The notes below the pieces were generated by a model. That model was given only the letters and a program-made list of their open reading frames with translations. It did no database searches and was not told the DNA's origin. Source: Zizania palustris (taxonomy: Eukaryota > Streptophyta > Magnoliopsida > Poales > Poaceae). Taken from it: a stretch of 64,000 nucleotides of DNA. The stretch covers positions 54,425,624 to 54,489,623 of the forward strand of contig JAAALK010000288.1 in the NCBI GenBank assembly GCA_019279435.1, written 5' to 3'. The translations under genes and the position numbers were made by a program. Below, piece by piece: positions 32,314-43,512 of this stretch. How positions within the stretch are numbered: the stretch's first letter is position 1; every line of letters starts with the position of its first letter.

Positions 32314-33597
32314 TGTTGATAGCAAAAAAATGGCATTAATGGCCGAGATTTTCAAAATATCAATTTTGGTAATTTGGGCCAAAAATACACATGTCCGGGG
32401 TCAGGCCGAAGCCATATAGGACCAAAGGTCCATTGGGATGTGGGCTCCGAAAGCCTCTAGCCAGCCCACAACCTTTGGCCAGGAAGCCTTCGGAGGCCCA
32501 CACCACTGAAGCTTCGGCCCGAGGAGCAGGCCTCGATGGGCCTGGCCAAAGCCTGCTTCGATAGAGACAGAGTTGTATACAACTCCGGCTAAATTTTTAT
32601 CTCCATCCAAATTAATAGCAGATTAGATTAGAGATTAAGCCACTAGAAATAGAGAGGCGAGGCCAGCGTAGAAGCCCCCCCAAACACAGATCAAACTCAA
32701 AGCCCTAGCTTTGATCGTATTTACTTTACCTTTATGTTTCCTGTACCTCTTCGTGGGTTTGCCTGGAAGCCCTCCACCGGCCACTTCGGAACAGTGGTAA
32801 CCCTTGTTACTTCGCTTGTGAAGTATCCGTTAATCTACGCAATATATTGCTATTTCCTTGTTACTTCGCCTGTGAAGTATCTACTAATCTGCATAACAGA
32901 TTGCTACCTTCGCTACTAGTGCAACACTTAGTAGAATTCGGTCCTCAGGCCGAATTGGTACTTCGAACTCTCTTTGTTGCAGGTTTCCACGTTTGGAGCT
33001 ACTTCGTCGATGGTGTCCAGAGCTGAGAGATCAGTTTCAGAGGTCGTCAGGACACCCTTCGGTGAGATTACAGGCTTCGACGATAGGCTTCGTCAGCACA
33101 CTTTGTCACAACAGGCTTCGCCACGGTCGTACCATGCTCTGGACGAAGTCGATTGCGTGCGGTGTTTGGGTTATTATTTTGTACTTCGCTGTATCAGAGA
33201 CTTTGCACTGAACCCCTCCATTCGGAGGTGATTGTCACATCCGGATCCGTTCGGAGCTCATCTTCGACCAGACTAGTCCGAACACCGAAGGCACCCTTCG
33301 GCGAGACACTTCGCACCCGACGCCGAAGGTATACTTCGGCGACCCCTTCGCACTAGACTTCTAAGTAGACAGGCTCTGACCGGTTTGTTGATTTTATTCT
33401 ATTTAATATATTTCTTTCGGCTAATTGGATTATTTTGTGTGATCTGATTGCCTGGCGACTCCACCCCCCTTAACACAACTAAGGGTTGTTGGAACACGAC
33501 ATCGGTGTTGCGTCACGCTTAGGCTTGTCCCTAAGTATCAGCACACTTTTGGATCATCAAACTGACCCAAGTGTGGGGGCACGTTTCCGTGTCAACA
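32314..33597 (+). repeat. 3' LTR of Gypsy A (1284 bp)
   Basis: It runs from TGTTGATAGCAAAAAAATGG to CGTGTCAACA and shares ends and body with the LTRs at 42237-43512 and 44501-57932. Unlike those, its motifs are of the CTTCG/CGAAG class (32400-32570 and 32760-33360). The next seven bases, ACTTGCT, match part of the primer-site region after the Gypsy C LTR. Confidence 0.85.
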
Positions 33598-34409
33598 ACT
33601 TGCTCCTCCGGAGCCAAGCCTCTGGGGCCCCTCTAGACACCTCCGAAGCCAACCCTCCTAGACCCCTCCGGTCCCCTCCAGAGCCAAGCCTCCGGGACCC
33701 TTCTGGTCCCGTCTGAAGCCAAGCCTCCAGGTTCATTCCGGTCCCTTCAAGAGACAAGCCTCCGGGACCCCTCCGGTCCCGTTCGAAGCCAAGCCTCCAA
33801 GATCCCTCCGGGTCCCCTACAGATCCAAGCCTCTAGTATCCCTCCGGTCCCCGTCGAAGCCCTCTTCGGAGCCTTTTGGAGCCCTCTCCGAGAGCTGCTT
33901 CGGAGTCCACTTTGGAGCCGACTTCGGGGTCCGCTTCAGAGTCCTCTTCCGAGCCCCCTTAGATAGCTCTAGCCGATGACCTCCGACAGGTACTGCTACA
34001 GTGTAAAGCCAAACTGGGGCCCTAGCCCCTTGTATGTCGTATACCTGCCCCAAAAGTGATGTTTATCTACCAGGTCAGTAAAGTCACATGCACAGTAGTA
34101 TAGCCCTTTTCCCTTCTTACCCCTATAAAGCTTACAGCTTGTAGAGGGAATTTAGGTATTTTCCTTTGGCCCACGTGCCTATAAAAGCAGGGCCATACCC
34201 TTGAAATAGGGGAACATGTTCAGTAGAGGCAAAACTATGCCAAATCCACTATAAACTGTACGTAGGGCTATTATCCCTCCGGGGAGACCCGAACCAGTAT
34301 GAACTCTTTCTCTCTCTGTGAGAACCCTTCGAGGTTCATTCCATACACTATACACCAACACATACACCACATAAAAACCTGTTTGTAACTAACACAATTC
34401 TTACAACAG
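33598..34409 (+). repeat. Decayed LTR fragment related to the non-autonomous Gypsy LTR
   Basis: The right 450 bases align with 13990-14436: the stretch ending in CAGGGCC after TATAAAA (34180-34186), CCAAATCCACTATAAACTG, GGGCTATTATCCC, CGAGGTTCATTC and the terminus CTTACAACA. The left part is an array of CTCCGG-AGCCAAGCCTC units in place of GTTCGGAGGCCCC. The outer LTR end (TGTTGGGGG) is missing, and no primer site follows. Confidence 0.75.
34180..34186 (+). promoter_or_regulatory. TATA box of decayed LTR
   Basis: GCCTATAAAAGCAGGGCC is conserved with 14184-14190 while the surrounding sequence has diverged. Confidence 0.55.
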
Positions 34410-34451
34410 GCCAGTTGGCCATGAGAGGAGGAATTTAGAGGGCTATGAATC

Positions 34452-37400
34452 TTGTCACGCCCTGATTTAATAAAATCGCGGATTTATTGAAATTCCATAG
34501 AAAATCAATAAACCAGGACGTTCATCATGCGACCACATACAAATACGAGCAATTATTCATGGTTCATAGACTGTATTAATGCAAAAGGGAATAAAGATGA
34601 AGAGAAACTAATAAAACAAAGGGTCCTAGATGAATGCCTTCTCCCAGTCTCGTGCCTTGACTAGGTCGCTACTCCAGACCTTCGCCCTCCTCGTAGTAGA
34701 CTGCCTCTGGTGGTGTAAGTCAACTGGGTGAGTACAATCGTACTCAGCAAGCCACCGAATGCAATTATAATGCAAGGTAATAACAAGGAAGGTAGTGGCT
34801 TACTTTTGCGAAAAAGCACAATTTGTAAAGCAATTAATGTAATCAAGTTGTTATTGCAGAAAGGTAAACATGACACATGCATCTTTTTTCATCATCTTCT
34901 ACCTCGAGGGGTACAGTTAGCCCACCCTCGCTCAACAGTCCTTACATGCCATGAATAACTCAAACATTCACATAAAAGTAAACTAACTGCGAGAGGTCAC
35001 ACAACCCGCCCTTGACCGTGGGCTCGCCTTTTCGAAAAGATTTATTACTCTGATCAGAGGTGTACTACTGTACCCACAAGGCACTCATTTCCCGCAAACC
35101 GCAGTGTGTTAAATGACTCCTGTCACGAGAATCTCGTGCCAAAACCTTCAGCATGGAACACACCAATTCGATAACACCCTCTTATAGGTTTCGTAAGGTT
35201 TCCCAGTCACTTCGGGCCACGCCTTACCCCCCCCCTTGAGCCACGTCGGTACAAGTCACCCGTAGGCTTGCCCCTTGTACCCCTCCACTATGGTGTTCCA
35301 AGTTGGTACGATCCATACCTCTAGTTAGGACTTACCCACTAGACTTGTGGTTAGTACGGAAGTGCTTTGCAACGGATCTCGCAGACTGGTCCTTATAGTG
35401 CCCCAGGTGCGACCAACCAATGCCCGAGATTGCACCCGGAACCCACCATACTTATAACATAGCCAACTCCGACAGAATCCAGAGACAAAAATAACGGGGT
35501 AAATACATATAGTAGAATCCATCTATCTACGACTCATTCTTTTATCCTATAGCATTTGTGTCGGTACATTGGACACTAGCTAATATAATATAGTAGAGTG
35601 ACAAGGAGTTCAGGCTCAATAAGTATGGCTTGGGTTTACACACAAGGACGGGGATCTAATAAATATAATGTAGGGCTTGATATTAGACTAATGCAATATT
35701 TAATTCCTATGGGTTATAGCGGTAATTATGAAAAACTGGGATCGAAGATGATAAAAATGGGGGTTGTGACTTGCCTTGATCCACAAACGGTGAAGGTGGA
35801 ACCTCGGGGTAAGACTCCGGATCGTCGAAGGCGTAGAAGTCTTCTCGATACGGAAAAGTAAACACAACATTCAATAAACATTCCAAAAACCAATCATACA
35901 AGCATACATGTTTTTGTTTGGGTTAAGTAAAGGAGATAGGTGTTTAAGTTCTATGAGTTTATTACTTAAATATTAAGATTAAGTTTTAGAGAGGTTCCTG
36001 AATTTTATAACTTGATATAATTATTTTTCCTAAGGGGGTTTTTATTTTCCCTCTTTAGAGATGAAGTAAAAAGGTATAAAATAGCCTTAATGTTTTTATG
36101 GCATTAAAATAGTGAAATTAAGTTATTTAGGTCTTCTGAGGTTATTGTATAAGTTTTTAGGATATTTTCATAAAGTGTGGACCTTTTATTATATGAATTA
36201 ATTAAATATCCTAAAAGGGCTTTTGCAATATTATTTAATAGAATAAAGTGGGCAAAGAGAACATGCTATTTTTATTGCTTTAAAACAGTGGAAATAAAGT
36301 CATTAAGTCCTATGAATTTAATATATAAATTATTAAAGGTTTTTCTGAATTATTTAAATGAAATATTAATTAAATCCTAGAGGGGACTTTTCTTTATATT
36401 TTAATAAGAATATTTTGTGCCATATAAACATATTGTTTTTATTGCATGAAAGTGTAGAGGATAAAAAGACAAATTTTCTAGAATTAAAATGGTCAAATTT
36501 GGAGTTAATTTGAGCAAGATATGAGCGCTTAAGTGAGATCCGACGGCTGAGGATGCACGATACTGGTCAATCGGGGTCAAAAGCATCTGGGCGCTTGATC
36601 TATGGTTATAATCGCAGCCGTTTGTTGTGGATCGAGCGGCTGTCCTCACGTCTAGCACGGCACGCGGCGAAGGGGTAAGTACCCCTTCTTCTCTGGTGAT
36701 GGGGGCGCACGGGTGCGGGCGTTGCGACGGCGGCGAGGGCCCTAAGCCTTAGTTCTCGGCAAAAATGGACAGAGGAGGGGGAGGGGGGTCATGACCATAC
36801 CGAAATTGACGAAGAAAGGTGACCGGCGGTGATCCGGCGATGAGAGGAGGCGGCGAGGCTCTCGGGTTCGACGGTGGCACGACGATCTGGTGGCGGGGAA
36901 CCTGAACGGAGGCGAGGCCGAGGGAGCAGTGGTGAAGACGGTCCCGGCGATGTTGACGGCGAGGGTGGAGACGTCCTGAGGCGTTGGCGAAGGCTCGCCG
37001 GAGCTAAATCAGAGAGGAAAAAAGGGTTTGGTGTCGTTTGCGTCGGATGAGGCTGGCTTGGGCTGAGAACGGGGTGGTTGGTGGCGGTGAGGTCGCGGGG
37101 TTTAAATAGGGGCTTCGCCGGCGTCGGAAAGGAAGGAACCCGAAGGTTTCCTCCTTCCTCCGGTGAGCTTTCCAAATGTGCGAGGGCTGCCATTTTTGTC
37201 GCTAGTGCGTGGGGTTTGGAGGGAAGGTGATCGCTGCGGAAAGGGCATCCAAGATCCGGGGCTTGATTCGGTGAATGGCGACGACCGGCGGTAAAATGGC
37301 AAGGGGGGGGGCGCCGGCTAAAAATGGAAGGGGATCCCCCCTTCCTTCGGGAAAGAAGGATATGACAGGTGGCTCCACCTGTCATAGTCCGAGAGCGAGG

Positions 37401-37975
37401 GGGCGGGCTGGTTAGCGGGACAGGCCTGGTAGCGAGAGAGAGGGAGCGCGAGAGGCTGCCAAGTGGGCCTGGTAGGGGCGTGGCGTGCGGGAGAGAGAGA
37501 GGGCGCCAACATGCTGGCCCGGGATGTAAGTGGCTGAGCGCGCGCGAGAGAGGGGCTGACGGGTGGGGCTGGTCCGGCGTGGCGCGGGGAAGAGGGGAAG
37601 GGAGCGTGCCGACAGGGAGGGCCCACCCGTCAGTGGGTGGGGCTAGACTGGGCCGGGCCGAAAGGGCTTTTAGGGGGAAAACAGGGTTGCGGCCCAATAG
37701 CTTTTAAAATTGTTTTTCTGATTAAAATAATTCCATAAATTCATATATTTATTTAGAGCTTGAAGCACTATTGCTAAAATTTTGTAAAAATTCTCAAAAA
37801 TAGTTTTTGGCCTCTAGATCCCACCATAAATTTTTCAGGTTCAGATTTGAAATATTTCCCCCTGTTTTGCTTTAATAGGGTTCTTTTAGCCTTTTCTTTA
37901 ATTAAATAAATCCTTTTATTCCAGAAAATTTATGTTCCTCATTTTTATTTTATTTTTAATTCTGGGGCTATTACA
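34452..37975 (+). mobile_element. Solo LTR of a long-LTR retrotransposon (3.5 kb)
   Basis: GAATC flanks both sides (34447-34451 and 37976-37980). The unit begins TTGTCACGCCCTGA (one extra T before the expected TG) and ends GGGGCTATTACA. It has no internal domain. Long LTRs beginning TGTCAC are typical of Tekay/Del-like Gypsy elements, but without coding sequence I cannot assign the family. The left and middle part is AT-rich and about 36660-37650 is strongly GC-rich. A TATA-like TTTAAATAGG lies at about 37098-37108 on the plus strand. The long minus-strand open frame in the GC-rich part looks compositional. Confidence 0.75.
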
Positions 37976-39341
37976 GAATCCCTCCACCAAATCGCGCAAA
38001 CTCATACGTCGGCTTATGGCGTACATCAGTTAGAGGCATACCTGAAGCTATCTTGGGTCCTTATTAATGTCTTCCTCCCTCCGGTACAAGATATCTTCCA
38101 GGGGCCCTGCCAAGACAGAGGTCACGCCCACCTCTGCATAAAACTAGCGGATGATCTAGTTCGAGTACCATCGGTCGTTCATGGCCTTTGCTGGGAACTT
38201 GTCCTGAAACTCCTCCCAAAGTTGGAAATTAATGCTTCTGAAGGCCACCACCATTTTCTCTCCACCAGGTCTGGTATCCGTCTTTGGCTGGCAGGAAGCT
38301 TTGTGTAGGGCCGCGAAGATCTCTGCTCTTCCCGCACACCATTTGGCCCACAAGGCCCATTCGAATATGGCCAAGAGAGCGATGGCGTTCAGGGAAAGCT
38401 GAGGGAGCTTCACATGGAACAATTCCAGCACCTCCGCCATGAAGTCTACAGAGGGGAGCCTGAGCCCAGCTTCAAAAAAAAGTTTCGAAAACCATGACTT
38501 TGCCCGCTTGTTGTACTGGAATGACTTCCTTCCCAGGGGCTCACACCTTCACTTCGGGCCAGTCTCCTAGAAACTGCTTCGGCTATGGATTTCATTGAGC
38601 TGGTTGACGCCCCAAGCAGTATGACTGATCTGTGTACTTGGTGGAGGTCGGTCGAAGATCCTGAGGACCGGTGGCTGAGGGTTCTCTAAGGATCATGTCG
38701 CCACCGCTGCCACTACCGCCATGGCCTGTTGCTGAGCCAATGACGAGGCTAGCACATGCACCTTGGAACTGGTTCTCACCATTGAAGGAGATTGAAAGAG
38801 TTGAGAATGGAAACTAGAGAAGGGGAAAAGTGAGATTACGGAGCAGTTGGTAACGTGCCTCAAAACCACCATTCTCTCCTTTTTATAGCATGTGAAGTCC
38901 CTTGGGCCGTACGTTACAAGGAAACATTTGGGTTGCTTCGTTTTTGTTTCGACGCCGTTATGACATGCGGGCCACCATAGTGAAGACATAAAACTGCGTT
39001 TGATCATGCAACTGTTAGGCTCCTTAGAGAGTAATGGCTCTTAATTAGGTCTAATGGCTCTAAGAGCTAACGGCTATTTTGGACGGCGATTGGTTGCCCG
39101 AAGTAGCCCTCTGAGTGCCTCTGACCGAATTTTGGGTTCGGAGAGCTCTCAATTCCAAAGCTACCCTTCAAACGCCTCCGACCATATCTTATTCCCAGAG
39201 AGTTCTCATTTCCGAAGGCATTACTAAAAATGGTTGTACGGACTTCCAATTTTTTCTATGTCCTTAGCATGAAAATATTTCTTGCGGATATTACTCTCTT
39301 CATTGCACAGGTCATTCGGAGAGAAGTATTTGAGGGGCTAC
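37976..39341 (-). pseudogene. RIRE2-like element 3' region with antisense-gene fragment
   Basis: A minus-strand frame at 38156-38440 encodes MAEVLELFHVKLPQLSLNAI, ALLAIFEWALWAKWCAGRAE and FPAKAMNDRWYSN. I recognise this as the N-terminal domain commonly annotated as a gypsy-type transposon domain in plant proteins with a C-terminal coiled coil. It is the part missing from the gene at 16146-17775. The plus-strand polypurine tract TGAGGGGCTAC (39331-39341) leads into the LTR at 39342, so the gene is antisense to its element. The remainder, 38441-39330, shows no gene. The 34452-37975 solo LTR lies at its left. Confidence 0.65.
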
Positions 39342-39852
39342 TGTTGGGGGAAAATACTTCATCCTCAGCATCGTTCAAAATCTCTGAAGATAAAAAGAAC
39401 TTAGAAGTCATGTTCTCCAGAGGTCTTAACAGCCATCAAGGCTCTGCTACTTCTGGAGCATTCCGAGACAGAGGTTTCCACTAAGGCTTCGGCATGACAA
39501 AGAATCCCGAAGCATCTTCACCCGAAGGGACACTGCTAGTAAGGATCGAAGAATTACTCTCACTGTTGGCTTGGTCTTTTACCGTTTTAACCCTACGAAG
39601 AATACTAAACAGTATCTACTAGGTCGGTACCAATTAGAGGGTACCGAGGTCTTTTCCCAATGTATTTTTTTCTATAAATACCACTCTTAATTATGTAAGG
39701 GGTATCGAATATTCAGGTATTCAATATACACTCCGAACTTTCTTGAGCTATTATCCAATTCAGAGGCTTGGAATAGTCCACATTAACAAACACTTCGTTT
39801 GTCAATCCTTTGAGTTTACTAAAACATGTTAGCATAATCTTTTGCTCCAACA
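39342..39852 (+). repeat. 3' LTR of a RIRE2-like Gypsy element (511 bp)
   Basis: It runs from TGTTGGGGGAAAATAC to TTTGCTCCAACA, with a polypurine tract on its left and a TATA box (TATAAATA) at 39673-39680. The ends match those of the 1148-bp LTRs but the body differs, so it is another family of the same lineage. Its right end cuts the RNase H of Gypsy B. Confidence 0.75.
39673..39680 (+). promoter_or_regulatory. TATA box of the 511-bp LTR
   Basis: TTCTATAAATACCACTC lies in the middle of the LTR, a usual promoter position. Confidence 0.6.
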
Positions 39853-39861
39853 ATCACATTC

Positions 39862-40653
39862 TTGAGTTGCCTCCTATTGGATGTTGAGATGAGGTACGTG
39901 TTCTTAGAATGTTTGTGTTTATCACTTTATTATGCATGTACCAAACTTCGACACTGTCTTCTATCTGGCACATGTATTGTTACTTGTCAAACGGATGTTA
40001 TCAAGTACAAGTTGCAAAAGCCGATTCTAAGTGGGAGAATCGGGAAGTGGGCTTATGCTTTGATTGAGTATGACTTGGCTTATGAACCTCTGAAATCTAT
40101 GAAAGATCAAGTCATCGCAAATTTTATAGTTGATCACAATGTAGATGTCAATTGGAGTAGTGATACTGCTTTGATTGAGGTAATACCATGGAAACTTTAC
40201 TTTGATGGTTCGGAATGCAACAATGGCCAAGGTGTTGGAGTTGTGCTCATATCACCTAGTGGAATGTGTTTCGAGACCTCGTCACGTTTAGAGTTTCCTT
40301 GTACTAATAATCAAGCCGAATATGAAGCTTTGTTGTTAGGACTTGAATTTCTAAGTTCCATGGTTATTAAATAAGTTCATGCATATGGTGATTCACTATT
40401 AGTAGTTCAACAAGTAGCTAATGATGCTCAATGTTTTAATAGTTTGCTAAATATCTACTTAGATAAATGTCTAGACATAATTGCCACTCTTGATGATTTT
40501 GAGATTTCACATGTGTCTAGAGAAGCCAATTCAGTAGCAAATGACTTGGCTCAGCAAGCATATGGTTACCAAATTAAAAGAGGTAAATTGTTCGCACAAG
40601 AAAAATCGATGCTTGACTTTATTTCAGTACTCGAGTCAGAACACATCAGTTAG
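39862..40653 (+). pseudogene. pol: Gypsy B RNase H and archaeal-type RNase H
   Basis: 39862-40374 covers the end of RNase H (LCLSLYYACTKLRHCLLSGT, KLQKPILSGRIGKWAYAL) and, in the same frame, the second RNase H (IPWKLYFDGSECNNGQGVGV, NNQAEYEALLLGLEF). A TAA at 40372 interrupts it. It resumes at 40444-40653 (SREANSVANDLAQQAYGYQI). Gypsy A has a TAG between these two domains, so B shows the original continuity. From 40640 the linker to integrase is an array of GGTC/GACC motifs. Confidence 0.85.
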
Positions 40654-40800
40654 ACCGGCCTGACATGGCTAGTCCGACTGCAGTTGTCTGGTCGGTCTGA
40701 CCATCCATGCTAGGCCAGTCTGACCACCCTATGCTAACCATCCAGCAATGGCCGGTCTGACCAACCCTCCATGGCCAGTCTGACCGCTCCTTGTCAGGAG
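40640..40800 (+). repeat. GGTCTGACC motif array in Gypsy B pol linker
   Basis: At least six near-palindromic copies of GGTCTGACC / GGCCGGTCTGACC / GGCCAGTCTGACC lie within 160 bases between the second RNase H and integrase. The equivalent place in Gypsy A (30690-30935) is filled by CTTCGG/CCGAAG motifs. Confidence 0.85.
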
Positions 40801-40899
40801 GTTTCGGAGCACGGGGGTAGGTTAAAATTATGATTTGAACACCAATTCAACTGAGGATTTGGTGAGTACTTAAGGAAATCACGAGGATGATTGGAAAAC

Positions 40900-41950
40900 T
40901 CCAATTATTCAATATTTGAGGTATCCTATTAAGCGGGTTTATCGAAAAGTTTGGCAGCAATCGTTTAAATTTGTATCACTCGGCGATGAGTTGTATCGCT
41001 GAACTGTTGATGGAGTACTTTTGAGATGTTTGAATGTCGATCAGTCTAGACTTGCTATGGGTGAAGTACATGAAGGTCTTTGTGGTACTCATCAGTCGGC
41101 CCAGAAAATGAGTTGGATGCTGAAAAGAGCGGGTTTTTATTGGCCGACTATGACTGAGGATTGTTTTAAGTATTATAGAGGATGTGAAGCTTGTCAAAGG
41201 TCTGCTAATATTCAAATTGCTCCCGCATCTTTAGTCAACCCAATTATCAAACCATGGCCATTCCAAGGTTGGGCCTTGGACTTCATCGGTCAAATTTATC
41301 CTTCTGCTTCAAAAGGGCATCGGTTCGTGTTGATGGCTACAGATTACTTCACCAAGTGGACCGAGGTCGTGCCTCTCAAGAACATGACGCAAAATGAGGT
41401 AATTGATTTTATTTTGAAGCACATTATACATAGATTCGGTATTCTGCAAACTATTACTACAGATCAGGGTGCTTCATTTGTTTCTAAGGAAGTATGTGAT
41501 TTTTCCGAATCTTATGGTATAAAGTTGATAAACTCTTCACCATACTATGCTTAGGCCAATGGTCAGGCTGAGTCTAGTAATAAAACTATGATTAATCTCA
41601 TTAAGAAAAAGATTGAAGAGTTTCCTAAAAGGTGGCATGAAGTGCTTTCTGAAGCATTATGGACATGTAGAGTTGCAAAGCAGCGTGCCACCAAGGTAAG
41701 TCCATATGAGTTGGTGTATGGAAAAGAAGTCGTTTTACCTGTAGAGGTGAGTCTTGACTCATTGATGTTACTTAAGCAAGATGGCTTATCAGTCGATGAG
41801 TATGAAACTCTTTTAAAAGATAATTTGGAAGAAGTGACCGATAAGAGGTTAAGAGCTCTAGAGGCAATAGAAAGAGACAAAAGAAGAGTAGCTAGAGCTT
41901 ATAACAAGAAGGTGAGAGCAAAATCATTTCAAGTTGGTGACATGGTTTAG
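40900..41950 (+). pseudogene. pol: Gypsy B integrase
   Basis: 41021-41554 holds the HHCC domain (VHEGLCGTHQSAQKM, YYRGCEACQRS) and the first two acidic residues of the core (LDFIGQIYPS, TTDQGASFVS). It ends at a TAG (41552-41554) where Gypsy A has a Gln codon in SPYYAQANGQ. Directly after it comes GQAESSNKTM with the third acidic residue. 41588-41950 holds the C-terminal part (WHEVLSEALWTCRVAKQRAT, SFQVGDMV) and stops at a TAG that replaces a Trp codon. Another TGA at about 41000 lies upstream. Homology goes on to about 42150 (NGRYLKKYFPSVW). Confidence 0.85.
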
Positions 41951-42236
41951 AAGACGATTTTTCCTTTAGGCACTAAGAGCCCAAAGTTTGGTAAATGGTT
42001 GCCTAGTTGGGAAGGTTTTTTTTAGAGTTGTTGAAATTGCTCCAGGCAATGCGTATTTTCTAGAGTCACTCCAAGGAGAGTGATTTAGTATGTCTTTGAA
42101 TGGTAGGTATTTGAAAAAGTACTTCCCAAGTGTGTGGCAAAACGCTTGAAGTGTCGAAAGGCCGATATGTAGCATATCGCCCTTAGCTTGTTGTGCTTTT
42201 GGCTCACTAAAGTTTGCCAAAACATAGGGGGGCATG

Positions 42237-43512
42237 TGTTGATAGCAAAAAATGGCATTAATGGTCAAAATTATCAAAATATCACTTTTTGGTAGTTTTA
42301 CCAAAAATATGTTGAGACTTGGCATAGGCCAGTCCAATCGGCCATATAGGCCTGGTCAGACCAGCCATATGGGCTTGGTAAGACCGGCCCAATCTATATC
42401 CGATTCAAATTAGCTGATTTCGGGTCTATTTTATCTCTAATTAATTATTGATGACTTGGAATCCATGTCCAACTCAGAATAGAGCCCAGACACTCATGAC
42501 TAACCTCTATAAATAGAGGTAAGGCTGATTCAAGGAGGCCCCCGAAAAAGCCTAATAGACATTTGCATTGGAAGCTCTCCGTCCGCCGCATCATAATCAC
42601 GGTAAGTCCTTGTCGTTTCACTCGTGAATCATCTGTTTCATCCACATAATGGATTTCTATAATTTTATCGGTTTTTACCGGTAATTAGGTATCTTGGACG
42701 AATTACCTTTGGTTTCTTGGTGTTTTTGTAGTGTTTCATCTATCACATCTTCTCCAAGAAATTTTGTGGCAATCCATCCATGGGAAGACGGTCGCCGGAG
42801 CACCGAAGACTATCTTCTAGGAGTCGTCGGTCCGACCGGCCCATACCGCGCCGTCACCTAGAGCGTCGGCACGTAGCTGTCCGACCGGCCATACAAGGTC
42901 GTTCCGACCGGACCTCACAGAGGGCCTCGGGGTGCTCCGCATCAACGCTAGAGGCCACCCTCTGAGGGGCACCCGTACCCTTCAGTCCGATCGAGCGCCC
43001 GACACCGGCCTGACTGGCTGGGACACTGAGTCCCCCTCCAGTCATCTTCACGACTCACTCTGGAGGGCACCATTCGCATACTGTCGGTTAGACCGGGAAC
43101 TACCCTCCGGTCAGACCGACCTAAGGCCAGAGCCCATTCGGCCGACACTCCGCACTACAAGCCGAAGACCCCTTCGGCCCGTTCTCCACATCGCCGGTCC
43201 AACCAACGATATAGCTCCGGTTCGACCAGCTTCCCTTGGCCGGTCCGACTGCTAGGCCCTTCGGTTGAACCAGCCCTGTTATGGCTAGTTTAGTTATTTT
43301 AGGTTATTTTGTCACACATCGGTTAATTGAATAATTTTTAGATTAATTTTATTTGATTTCCTGGCGGCTCCTTTATTCCCTTAACACTATTTAAGGGTCA
43401 TCGGCATGTGACGTCGGTGTTTTTCTACGCTTAGGGGTTTAATCCTAATTATTCGCATGCTTTTGGATCATCCGGTCGACGTCATTTTGTTTGGCGTATT
43501 TTCGTGTCAACA
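42237..43512 (+). repeat. 3' LTR of Gypsy B (1276 bp)
   Basis: It runs from TGTTGATAGCAAAAAATGG to TTTTCGTGTCAACA. The TATA box lies at 42508-42515 (CTCTATAAATAGAGG, itself palindromic). Motifs of the GGTCAGACCGG/GGTCCGACCGG class occur at 42310-42395 and 42825-43260, with a few CTTCGG elements at 43155-43175. Confidence 0.88.
42508..42515 (+). promoter_or_regulatory. TATA box of Gypsy B LTR
   Basis: CCTCTATAAATAGAGGT. The Gypsy C LTR has TATAAATA at the equivalent place, 44791-44798. Confidence 0.65.

Larger units (their letters stand above)
29454..33597 (+). mobile_element. Gypsy A, Tat-lineage retrotransposon (5' truncated)
   Basis: The element starts abruptly inside RT and continues through RNase H, a second archaeal-type RNase H, integrase, polypurine tract and 3' LTR. 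The second RNase H places it in the Tat/Ogre lineage. Gag, protease and the first two thirds of RT are missing. Confidence 0.88.
39853..43512 (+). mobile_element. Gypsy B, Tat-lineage retrotransposon (5' part missing)
   Basis: It starts within RNase H at ATCACATTCTTGAG, equivalent to about 29925 in Gypsy A, and continues through archaeal-type RNase H, integrase, polypurine tract and 3' LTR. Coding sequence is close to Gypsy A, but the linker and LTR carry GGTCAGACCGG motifs instead of CTTCGG. The 5' part was removed when the 511-bp-LTR element and its neighbours came to lie at 39852. Confidence 0.85.

Noticed and set aside
34662..35530. Possible small genes in the left part of the solo LTR
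   Set aside because: Only short frames without domains or conservation evidence. The region is inside the solo LTR.
36789..37697. 302-codon minus-strand open frame rich in Pro, Ser and Arg
   Set aside because: It lies wholly in a GC-rich block inside a solo LTR, has no recognisable domain, and reflects low stop density in GC-rich DNA.
42780..43255. Arg-rich open frames in the Gypsy B LTR
   Set aside because: They are translations of the GGTC/GACC palindrome array and have no independent support.
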